Positions 1-5,310 of a DNA stretch of 6,765 bases are shown here, in pieces. The position numbers and the translations under genes are program-made. The notes below the pieces were generated by a model that saw nothing but the letters and a program-made list of their open reading frames with translations, was not told the origin of the DNA and did no database searches. This DNA comes from JANWHF01 sp036276235 (GTDB taxonomy: Bacteria > Planctomycetota > Phycisphaerae > Tepidisphaerales > Tepidisphaeraceae). The DNA lies in the NCBI GenBank assembly GCA_036276235.1, contig DATBDZ010000489.1:1-6765 (forward strand), given 5' to 3'. Numbering within the stretch: position 1 is the stretch's first letter; each line of letters begins with the position of its first letter.

Positions 1-12
1 GGTCGGCCCGCG

Positions 13-63
13 CCCGCCTGTAAATCTCGCATCGGCTACGCCTCAGCGAGATTCACAGGCGGG
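13..63. repeat. 18-bp inverted repeat, hairpin
   Basis: Arms 13-30 (CCCGCCTGTAAATCTCGC) and 46-63 are reverse complements with one mismatch (17 of 18), separated by a 15-nt loop at 31-45. The arms are GC-rich, so the hairpin should be stable in RNA or as a cruciform. There is no T-tract on either side, so it is not a classical intrinsic terminator. It is probably a copy of a dispersed genomic repeat, although only one copy is in the window. The left edge of the window may cut a larger element. Confidence 0.8.
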
Positions 64-80
64 AAGAAAGAGCAAGGCCG

Positions 81-123
81 GGTGACATTCCTACTTCGGC
101 TTGCGCGGTGACAGTTCTACTTC
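81..123 (+). repeat. Two-copy direct repeat GGTGACA...CTACTTC
   Basis: GGTGACATTCCTACTTC (81-97) is repeated as GGTGACAGTTCTACTTC (107-123), a 26-bp period with 15 of 17 bases the same. Spaced repeats of the form GTGACA-N-CTACTT resemble the multiple transposase-binding repeats at the ends of some insertion sequences. No transposase gene is in the window and the element would have to extend past position 1, so this origin is inference only. A regulatory double site is the alternative. Confidence 0.5.
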
Positions 124-190
124 TTTACAACACGCGAGCGGGTTGTCGGGGGCGGGTGGGTGCGTGACAATATCGGCGACAAGTCTTGTC

Positions 191-298
191 CCCTCCTCCG
201 GTACTCCGGGGGAGGGTTAGGGTGGGGGCTGTTTTTGCGCACGACCATCGTTCTACACAACCCCCACCCCAGCCCACCCCCGGAGTACCGGAGGAGGG
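191..298. repeat. 38-bp inverted repeat with G-run arms
   Basis: Arms 191-228 and 261-298 pair at 35 of 38 positions; the first 22 bp from the outer end are perfect (CCCTCCTCCGGTACTCCGGG and onward). The loop is 229-260. The inner half of each arm is made of G-runs on one strand and C-runs on the other, so quadruplex formation competes with the hairpin. The arms contain a further self-complementary core, CCGGTACTCCGG. It looks like a dispersed palindromic repeat and makes spurious Pro-rich frames when translated. No terminal T-tract is visible. Confidence 0.85.
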
Positions 299-346
299 AG
301 AAATGTAGCCAACTAATGTGTCCCGCACCCGGAGCGAGTTGGGTTT

Positions 347-431
347 GGGTGCCACAGGTCGGCGTACTCGCAGACCTATGCTTTGCCGGGTGAAATACAC
401 AGGTCTCGGAGTACCGCGACCTGTGGCACCC
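347..431. repeat. 31-bp inverted repeat after hydrolase gene
   Basis: Arms 347-377 (outer part GGGTGCCACAGGTCG) and 401-431 pair at 27 of 31 positions around a 23-nt loop. The four mismatches are two adjacent pairs in which GC and CG are swapped (arm positions 16-17 and 24-25). The right arm ends 11 bp from the stop codon of the hydrolase gene, so on the minus strand the hairpin forms in the 3' end of that message. It may slow RNA decay or help stop transcription, but no U-tract follows it. It is probably also a dispersed repeat copy. Confidence 0.8.
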
Positions 432-442
432 AGCCAGAAAGA

Positions 443-1231
443 TTACGCTGGCCCAGCCCCGGCAACCACGCGCTGGCCGTCGTAGGCCAACCTCATGCCT
501 GCCGGCAACTGATCATTCGTCGCTTGATGCGGCATGCGATGGGCGATGTGCGTAAAAAGGGTCTGCTTCGCATTGATGCGCTGCGCGGCGGCGATTGCCT
601 CTTCCAGCGAAAAATGCGTCGTGTGTTTCTGCGGCTGCAGCGCATCAAGCACGAGCACGTCCAGATCGTTTAGCAGCGCAAAGCTTGATTCAGGGATCTC
701 ACTCACATCGGTGCAATACGCGAGGCTCCCCACGCGGAAACCGAGGACCGGCATATCCCCATGTAACAGCGGGATGGGAATCCAGTGAACGCCCGCAATC
801 TCAAACGGCCCGTCGATCGTCCGCGGAATCAGATAGGGTCGAAACACTTTCTGCTCCGGCGACGGCTCCAAAAACGCATAACTAAAACATCGCAAAAGCG
901 CGGCGTGCGTCTTTTGATCGGCCCACACATCCAGCGGCCCGTTGCGGATGGCATTAAATCGCCGAACATCATCCAGCCCCATGATGTGGTCGGCATGCGC
1001 ATGCGTGTAGACGACGGCGTCGATCTGCCGAACGTTGTTGGCCAGGCATTGGATGCGCAATTCGGGCGTCGTATCGACCAGCACGCGCGTATTTTGATAG
1101 GAGATGACAACCGAAGGGCGGGTTCGCTTGTCATGCGGATCAGTGCTGGTGCAGACATCGCAATCGCACCCGATCATCGGAACGCCCGCGCTCGTGCCGG
1201 TACCCAGAAACAGCAGCTCGATCCGATCCAT
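443..1231 (-). CDS. PhnP-like metallo-beta-lactamase-fold hydrolase
   Basis: A 262-residue metallo-beta-lactamase-fold hydrolase of the PhnP-like group, probably cytoplasmic (no signal peptide). The N-terminus has the family opening LLFLGTGTSAGVP (6-18), followed by GCDCDVC with Cys22, Cys24 and Cys27, matching the structural zinc site known from PhnP. The main metal motif is THAHADH (76-82: His77, His79, Asp81, His82). Further likely ligands are His157 (in LLHGDMP), Asp175 (in CTDV) and the FTHIAH stretch with His228. PhnP itself cleaves phosphoribosyl cyclic phosphate, but no other phosphonate gene is here, so the substrate is unknown: a phosphodiester or cyclic nucleotide-like compound is a fair guess. 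The ATG start at 1231 lies just before the conserved first strand, and there is no clear Shine-Dalgarno sequence. It is separated from the ABC ATPase by a 364-bp repeat-filled gap and is likely transcribed alone. Confidence 0.9.
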   Translation of the reverse strand: MDRIELLFLGTGTSAGVPMIGCDCDVCTSTDPHDKRTRPSVVISYQNTRVLVDTTPELRIQCLANNVRQIDAVVYTHAHADHIMGLDDVRRFNAIRNGPLDVWADQKTHAALLRCFSYAFLEPSPEQKVFRPYLIPRTIDGPFEIAGVHWIPIPLLHGDMPVLGFRVGSLAYCTDVSEIPESSFALLNDLDVLVLDALQPQKHTTHFSLEEAIAAAQRINAKQTLFTHIAHRMPHQATNDQLPAGMRLAYDGQRVVAGAGPA

Positions 1232-1239
1232 TTATAGCG

Positions 1240-1267
1240 CTTGTAGCGGGGAATGAGGGGAATTCAA
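1240..1267 (-). promoter_or_regulatory. Possible promoter of the hydrolase gene
   Basis: On the minus strand TTGAAT (1262-1267) is followed after 16 bp by TACAAG (1240-1245). Each matches the sigma-70 boxes at four of six positions. Transcription would start almost at the ATG (1229-1231), giving a leaderless or very short-leader message. That fits the missing Shine-Dalgarno sequence, but the boxes are weak and could be chance. Confidence 0.22.
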
Positions 1268-1283
1268 AGAGGGATTTTGTGGA

Positions 1284-1558
1284 GCAGACATTCTTGTCTG
1301 CTATCTGGGTGGGGCAGACATTCTTGTCTGCTGTCTTTGGCGGAGCAGACATTCTTGTCTGCTATCTTGGGTGGAGCAGACATTCTTGTCTGTTTCGAAT
1401 CCGTGAGTGGAGGGACATTCTTGTCCCTCCCGAACGGATTCGAGTCTGCTCGGGTGGCAAGAATGCCACCACTCCCAGACCCGGATAGACAAGAATGTCT
1501 GCCCCACCAGATTAAGAATGCCACCACTCCAGACTCGACGGCAGACAAGAATGTCTGC
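1284..1558. repeat. Array of nine covarying tetraloop mini-hairpins
   Basis: Nine related units fill the gap. Five read with loop TTCT: 1284-1301, 1314-1331, 1345-1362, 1376-1393 (stem GCAGACA/TGTCTGC, the last with one end mismatch) and 1409-1430 (stem GGAGGGACA/TGTCCCTCC). Four read in the opposite orientation with loop AGAA: 1453-1470 (stem GGTGGCA/TGCCACC), 1487-1500 (AGACA/TGTCT), a half unit at 1515-1525 that keeps loop and right stem only, and 1541-1558 (GCAGACA/TGTCTGC). The loop is constant while the stem changes on both sides at once. Flanking GTGG/CCAC-type bases are also shared. A further inverted pair, GAATCCGT (1398-1405) and ACGGATTC (1434-1441), brackets unit five. Spacers are variable, which argues against CRISPR. 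Confidence 0.9.
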
Positions 1559-1595
1559 CCCACCAAACACCCCTCGCAGACCCCACTATTGGTGA

Positions 1596-2312
1596 TCAGC
1601 TCGCGTGACCGGCGCCCGCCGGGATCAGCTCGCTCGGTTCGACAAACTTCCCCTTATCCAGATGGATCAACCGCGAAGCCGCGGCGGCGCTGTGGGGATC
1701 GTGCGTCACCATCACGATCGTCTTGCCGAAATCTTTGTTGAGCTTCTGCAGCAACTGCAGCACATCGCGCGCGCTGTTGGCATCGAGATTTCCCGTCGGT
1801 TCGTCGGCGAGAATGATCTGCGGATCGGTGACGATTGCGCGGGCGATCGCCACGCGCTGCTCCTGGCCGCCGGACAGTTGGCGGGGGAAGTGATCGAGCC
1901 GATCGTCGAGGCCGACAAGCTTCAGGGCCGTCTTCGCGTTCTCGCGCCGCTGCGAGTGGGACAGCGATGTCAGCTTGAGCGGCAGCTCAACATTTTCCAA
2001 CGCCGTCAGCACTGGAATCAGGTTGAACGACTGGAAGACGAACCCCAGATGATTGTTTCGCCAGCGCGCGAGCGTGCGCTCGGTCATGTTCGCCGGCTCT
2101 TCGTCGAGGACGAACAGGTGTCCTTCGGTCGGCTTATCCATGCCGGCGATCAGATGCAGCAGCGTGCTCTTGCCGGAGCCGGATGGGCCCATGAGCGCGA
2201 CGAAATCGCCGCGCTCGACAACCAGATCGACGCGCTCGAGGGCGACCACGCTCGTCTGCCCGCGTTCGAAGATTTTGGAAAGGCCGACGGCCTTGACGAT
2301 GGATTCGGTCAC
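1596..2312 (-). CDS. ABC exporter ATP-binding protein, LolD/MacB type
   Basis: A 238-residue ATPase subunit, a full-length single nucleotide-binding domain. Visible in order: Walker A GPSGSGKST (42-50), Q-loop Gln94 in FVFQSFNLIP, signature LSGGQ (146-150), Walker B IILADEP (166-172) with catalytic Glu171, D-loop NLD (175-177) and switch His204 in VTHD. The stretch FNLIPVLTALENVELPL (96-112) is typical of the LolD/MacB/FtsE group, which works with FtsX-fold permeases. The residue after the signature is Glu151 where Gln is usual; this is a mild difference. It should bind ATP as a dimer on the inner face of the membrane and drive the two permeases encoded upstream. The start is GTG at 2312, supported by TGAGGG seven bases before it. 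It follows the adaptor gene after 242 bp holding two inverted repeats. A LolD role is less likely because an adaptor is present. Confidence 0.95.
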   Translation of the reverse strand: MTESIVKAVGLSKIFERGQTSVVALERVDLVVERGDFVALMGPSGSGKSTLLHLIAGMDKPTEGHLFVLDEEPANMTERTLARWRNNHLGFVFQSFNLIPVLTALENVELPLKLTSLSHSQRRENAKTALKLVGLDDRLDHFPRQLSGGQEQRVAIARAIVTDPQIILADEPTGNLDANSARDVLQLLQKLNKDFGKTIVMVTHDPHSAAAASRLIHLDKGKFVEPSELIPAGAGHAS

Positions 2313-2319
2313 GTGCTTG

Positions 2320-2325
2320 CCCTCA
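2320..2325 (-). promoter_or_regulatory. Ribosome binding site deciding the GTG start
   Basis: TGAGGG on the minus strand lies seven bases upstream of the GTG at 2310-2312. It is the only clear Shine-Dalgarno-like sequence before any gene of the window, and it supports GTG rather than an internal ATG as the ATPase start. Confidence 0.6.
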
Positions 2326-2385
2326 GTTCTTGTCGTTCAATTTCGTAAACGGTCGGCCATCATTTCGGCCGTCGGCAGCAAGAGC

Positions 2386-2465
2386 CCGTCATGCTGAGGT
2401 ACTCCGAAGCATCTGGCCCATTCGCGCGAGCAAGCCAGATGCTTCGGGGTACCTCAGCATGACGG
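2386..2465. repeat. Near-perfect 32-bp inverted repeat
   Basis: Arms 2386-2417 (outer CCGTCATGCTGAGGTACTCC) and 2434-2465 pair at 31 of 32 positions around a 16-nt loop (2418-2433). The one difference is CT against CC in the middle of the arm and leaves a G-T pair in RNA. It lies in the leader between adaptor and ATPase, so on the minus strand the message carries a very stable hairpin about 75 nt before the ATPase start. This could separate expression of the ATPase from the upstream genes. It is probably a copy of a dispersed repeat. Confidence 0.88.
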
Positions 2466-2500
2466 TTGCTGGAGAATCATGCATATGCCATCAAGCCCAA

Positions 2501-2544
2501 CGTAGCCGAGTCTCCCGGCTCGGCGGGATAAATCCCGCCCTACG
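2501..2544. repeat. Cruciform-like element with two inner hairpins
   Basis: Outer arms CGTAG (2501-2505) and CTACG (2540-2544) enclose two hairpins: GCCGAG (2505-2510) with CTCGGC (2519-2524), and GGCGGGAT (2522-2529) with ATCCCGCC (2532-2539) around a two-base AA loop. The two inner hairpins overlap by a few bases, so a clean three-way junction needs slight trimming. On the minus strand the element begins 10 bp after the adaptor stop codon and could act as a 3' stabiliser or partial terminator. There is no T-tract. Confidence 0.75.
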
Positions 2545-2554
2545 AAAGCGCCGT

Positions 2555-3898
2555 TCAATTCTTATCCTGCATCTTCACCCGCGCGCCGTCTTTCAAGGAC
2601 TCTGGCGGGCTGACGATCAAATCTTCGCCGCCGATCAGGCCACTGCGGACTTCTACATTGCCATTGATCGAATTCTTGCCCGCCGCGATCGCGCGGCGGA
2701 CTGCCTTGCCGTCCTCCACGACGAAGACTGCGCCGTCGCGAATCGCCCCCGCGGGCACGCGAATCGCCGGCCGCTCGGTTGATGCTTGCGTCGTGGCGGC
2801 TTTGTGCGGCGCGAGGAATGACACCGTCGCGTTCATGTCCGGCTTGAGCATCGCGTCGGGATTCATGACCTTCACGCGCACCTGCACGGTCGCCTTCTGG
2901 CGATTGGCTTCGGGGGAAATCAGATCGACGACGCCTTCATATTTTCGATCCGGGTAGGCGTCGGTGACGATCCAGCAGGGTTGCTTTGCCGCCACTTTCG
3001 CGAAATCGTTTTGGCTGATGTCCAGCTCGACGCGAAGGTCATTCAGATCGGCAATTGAAACGACATATCCTTTCGCGCCGCGATCGCCGACGAATCCGGT
3101 GGTGACGAATTCGCCGACTTCGACATTCCGCTCCAACACGATCGCCGAGATCGGCGAGCGGATCACCGTGTTAGTCAGATCGACGTTCGTCAGCGCCAGC
3201 GCGCCTTCGAGCTGGCGAACGGTGGCCCGCTGGGCATCGATCTCTTCGATGCGCGGGCCGGCCTTGGCCAGTTTAAGCGATTGGAATTTTGATTCGGCCT
3301 GGGCCTTGCGGGAATTGACGAGCATCTCGGCGTCGTCGATCTGCTGCCGCGTGACGGAGCGCGCGACGTCGGCGTCGCGCAGTCGTTTGAGATTCAGCTC
3401 GGCGTTGCCCAACTCCGCCTGCGCCTGGTCATAGGCGGCCTTGGCAACGCCGATTTCTTCCGGCCGCGAGCCGGCGATGAGCTGCGCGAGCATGGCCTTG
3501 GCGTTGTCAAGCTGGCCCAATTGCTGCGCGACGCGCGCCTTGTACTCATCATCTTCCAGGCGAACCAGCACTTCGCCCTTCTCGATTTTGTCGCCCATCT
3601 CGACGCCGACCCACGCGACGCGGCCGATGACTTTGCTCGCCAGCTCGATCTTGTGGGCGGCGATGATGTATCCGGTGGCATTGAGCATCACCAGATCGGT
3701 ATCAACGGCGTTGGTCTCGGGGACGCGCACGCGGATCGTCTGGACAATCGGCGTTGCCGCGGCGGTATGCCATTGCCAGAATCCCGCGCCGGCTCCGAGC
3801 AGAACCACAACAATGGCAACAATCGGCCACATCGGCCGCTCTTTGCGCGAAGCGCGATGCTCGGTGCTGATGCGAAGTTTTTGGAGATCGTTATCCAC
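2555..3898 (-). CDS. Periplasmic adaptor subunit, HlyD/MacA family
   Basis: A 447-residue membrane-fusion protein that should link the inner-membrane permeases to an outer-membrane channel or bind the substrate in the periplasm. A charged cytoplasmic tail (1-22) is followed by one membrane anchor (about 24-42, WPIVAIVVVLLGAGAGF). The first lipoyl half is about 72-115 (GDKIEKGEVLVRLED), then comes an alpha-helical hairpin of about 115-238, the second lipoyl half about 240-265 (IRSPISAIVLERNVEVGEFV) and a beta-barrel domain about 285-362 (with LKPDMNATVSFL). A membrane-proximal domain makes up the rest. Related motifs GSRPEEI (143-149) and GPRIEEI (214-220) mark the outer ends of the two hairpin helices. 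I do not see an exact RxxxLxxxxxxS motif for TolC docking near the hairpin tip (about 172-185). The start is GTG at 3898, 17 bp after the permease stop, with no clear Shine-Dalgarno sequence; Met23 is a less likely alternative start. Confidence 0.94.
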   Translation of the reverse strand: MDNDLQKLRISTEHRASRKERPMWPIVAIVVVLLGAGAGFWQWHTAAATPIVQTIRVRVPETNAVDTDLVMLNATGYIIAAHKIELASKVIGRVAWVGVEMGDKIEKGEVLVRLEDDEYKARVAQQLGQLDNAKAMLAQLIAGSRPEEIGVAKAAYDQAQAELGNAELNLKRLRDADVARSVTRQQIDDAEMLVNSRKAQAESKFQSLKLAKAGPRIEEIDAQRATVRQLEGALALTNVDLTNTVIRSPISAIVLERNVEVGEFVTTGFVGDRGAKGYVVSIADLNDLRVELDISQNDFAKVAAKQPCWIVTDAYPDRKYEGVVDLISPEANRQKATVQVRVKVMNPDAMLKPDMNATVSFLAPHKAATTQASTERPAIRVPAGAIRDGAVFVVEDGKAVRRAIAAGKNSINGNVEVRSGLIGGEDLIVSPPESLKDGARVKMQDKN

Positions 3899-3915
3899 GA
3901 TGAATCAGAAAGATT

Positions 3916-5208
3916 TTACAGATCGCGCATGGCGGCGACGATGCCGCGCTTGGACGCCGCGTAGGCCGGCAGAAACCCGCCGACGACTCCGATCAGGACG
4001 GCGAAGATCAAACCGTATGCGATCGCGTCCCACCCGATCCTGAATTTGAACGCCACCTCACTGAAGGTGACGAAGCTGCCGACTGCGGTGGACATGCCAT
4101 TGATGGGCAGCGTGATCAGAATGCCCAGCACGCCGCCCACAAACGCGAGAAAGATCGACTCGAGCATGAATGAACGCAAAATCGCCCCGCGCCCAAATCC
4201 GAGCGCGCGCAGTGTGCCGATCTCGCGCGTGCGGCGCGAGACGGCGGCATACATGGTATTCGTCGCCGCGAACGCGCTTCCGATTGCCATGATCACCGAG
4301 ACGCCGTAACCCAAGTATTTCAGCACATCGCCGGAGCTGGTCATGCTGGCGTAATAGGCTTTTTCGCTCATGACGTCAGAGCCAAGCCGCTGATCGTCGG
4401 CGACGGTTTTACGAAGCGCCGCCATCATCGCGGGCAGCGGCGGATCGACCGGCGGGACCTCTTCCGGCTTTTTGCCGGCGCTGATCAGCGCATCCCGCTT
4501 TCTATTCTCGGCAGCCGCCACTTTTTCCGCGGCCTCCAATTCTTTCTGTGCATCGGCAACCGAGATATTCATTCGCACGAGCAGCGAGCTGCTGCCGCCC
4601 TCTTGCTCGAAGTCGCCGCGAAGCTGATTGAGGTCGGCCCAGATCTCGCTGTTGGAGGCGGATTCTCCGGCGCTGAAGACGCCGACGACTTCCCACATTC
4701 CGCGGCCGAATTTCACTTTCTTGCCGATCTGGGCATCGGGGTATCGACGGGCAATGGATTGCCCAACGACGACCTGCCGCAGACCAGGGGAGAACATCGA
4801 GCCCTGCTCGATCTTGAAGGTCCGCATTGAAAGGCCGATCGGCAGCATGCCGCGCACGCTGACGTTCATGCCTTCGGGCGAATCGACGCTGGGCAAATTC
4901 ACGACCGTGAGCGCCTCGGGAGAAACCATCGGCTCCCCGCTGGCATCGGTGGCGATGCCCGGCAAGCGGCGGATGATCTGATACGTATCGCCCGACACGG
5001 TGGAGCTGAGTTCTGCATTGACGCCCTTGCGGAGCACGAGCACCTGCCGCGCATCGCCGCTGCCGGCAAAGACGCTATCAAGTCCCGCCACCAGCGCCAT
5101 CGCCGTCACCAGCACTGCCACGGTAAGGCCGATGCCCAGCGCGGTCATGAGCGTAGTCGCTTTGCGCTCGATCAGATTGCGGATGTTGTAGGTAATTGGA
5201 ACGGACAT
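3916..5208 (-). CDS. ABC exporter permease, FtsX/MacB type (second)
   Basis: A 430-residue inner-membrane permease with the FtsX/MacB topology: one N-terminal membrane helix (about 19-42), a large periplasmic domain (about 45-295) and three C-terminal helices (about 297-318, 344-367, 394-415). The cytoplasmic loop SRRTREIGTLRALGFGRG (325-342) is the family's coupling region that touches the ATPase. The periplasmic domain has the MacB-like core with IGKKVKFGRGMWEVVGVFSAG (161-181, partial motif). Residues about 219-262 form a charged, Ala/Glu/Lys-rich helical stretch ending in a Pro-rich segment (EEVPPVDPPLPA), which looks like an insertion. The adaptor gene follows after 17 bp, so the two are surely co-transcribed. 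The ATG at 5208 has no Shine-Dalgarno sequence; an AT-rich hairpin ends five bases upstream. It likely pairs with the permease encoded upstream. Confidence 0.94.
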   Translation of the reverse strand: MSVPITYNIRNLIERKATTLMTALGIGLTVAVLVTAMALVAGLDSVFAGSGDARQVLVLRKGVNAELSSTVSGDTYQIIRRLPGIATDASGEPMVSPEALTVVNLPSVDSPEGMNVSVRGMLPIGLSMRTFKIEQGSMFSPGLRQVVVGQSIARRYPDAQIGKKVKFGRGMWEVVGVFSAGESASNSEIWADLNQLRGDFEQEGGSSSLLVRMNISVADAQKELEAAEKVAAAENRKRDALISAGKKPEEVPPVDPPLPAMMAALRKTVADDQRLGSDVMSEKAYYASMTSSGDVLKYLGYGVSVIMAIGSAFAATNTMYAAVSRRTREIGTLRALGFGRGAILRSFMLESIFLAFVGGVLGILITLPINGMSTAVGSFVTFSEVAFKFRIGWDAIAYGLIFAVLIGVVGGFLPAYAASKRGIVAAMRDL

Positions 5209-5213
5209 TCGTC

Positions 5214-5303
5214 AATGAAAAATGTTAAATGAAAAATGAAAAATGTCGGACAGGAGAGCATCGCGCTCTCCCATTTTTCATTTTTCACTTTTCATTTTTC
5301 ATT
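5214..5303. repeat. AT-rich heptad inverted repeat before permease start
   Basis: Arms 5214-5245 and 5272-5303 pair at 29 of 32 positions. Each arm is a tandem of the 7-mer ATGAAAA (about four copies, some degenerate). The loop contains a second perfect hairpin, GGAGAGC (5253-5259) with GCTCTCC (5265-5271) around ATCGC. It fills almost the whole 102-bp gap between the two permease genes. In the message the hairpin ends five bases before the second permease's ATG, so it would lie within the ribosome footprint. The base composition differs sharply from the GC-rich genes on both sides. Confidence 0.88.
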
Positions 5304-5310
5304 CCCAAAA

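Larger units (their letters stand above)
1..442. other. Gene-free left end packed with repeats
   Basis: No convincing gene lies in this 442-bp stretch. The short open frames on both strands are made largely of the repeats themselves: they give low-complexity Pro, Arg, Gly and Ser-rich peptides with no recognisable family. What the stretch holds is one short-loop hairpin (13-63), a two-copy direct repeat (81-123), a 38-bp inverted repeat (191-298) and a 31-bp inverted repeat (347-431). The parts between them (124-190, 299-346) show nothing I can name. The tract lies downstream of the hydrolase gene, so it is 3'-flanking DNA for that gene. Confidence 0.7.

Noticed and set aside
125..400. Small minus-strand open frame of 91 codons in the left end
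   Set aside because: It is made largely of the inverted-repeat arms and gives a low-complexity peptide with no recognisable features.
347..431. Classical Rho-independent terminator after the hydrolase gene
   Set aside because: The hairpin is well placed, but no T-tract follows it on the minus strand.
1284..1558. CRISPR array
   Set aside because: The repeats are 14-22 bp, change sequence and orientation, the spacers share sequence and vary in length, and no cas gene is present.
1253..1741. Open frames of 60-160 codons over the mini-hairpin array on both strands
   Set aside because: Their peptides only repeat the translated repeat unit (for example ADILVC or ADKNVC), all frames stay open alike, and there is no family likeness or start signal.
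1605..2348. A 247-codon plus-strand open frame opposite the ABC ATPase
   Set aside because: The minus-strand frame has all Walker, signature and switch motifs; this one has none and is a shadow of a GC-rich gene.
2313..2385. A separate promoter directly upstream of the ATPase
   Set aside because: I found no -35/-10 pair with acceptable spacing in this stretch; only the ribosome binding site is supported.
1596..5208. Assignment of the cluster as the lipoprotein exporter LolCDE
   Set aside because: LolCDE has no membrane-fusion adaptor, and this cluster has one 17 bp from a permease gene; the ATPase likeness alone cannot decide it.
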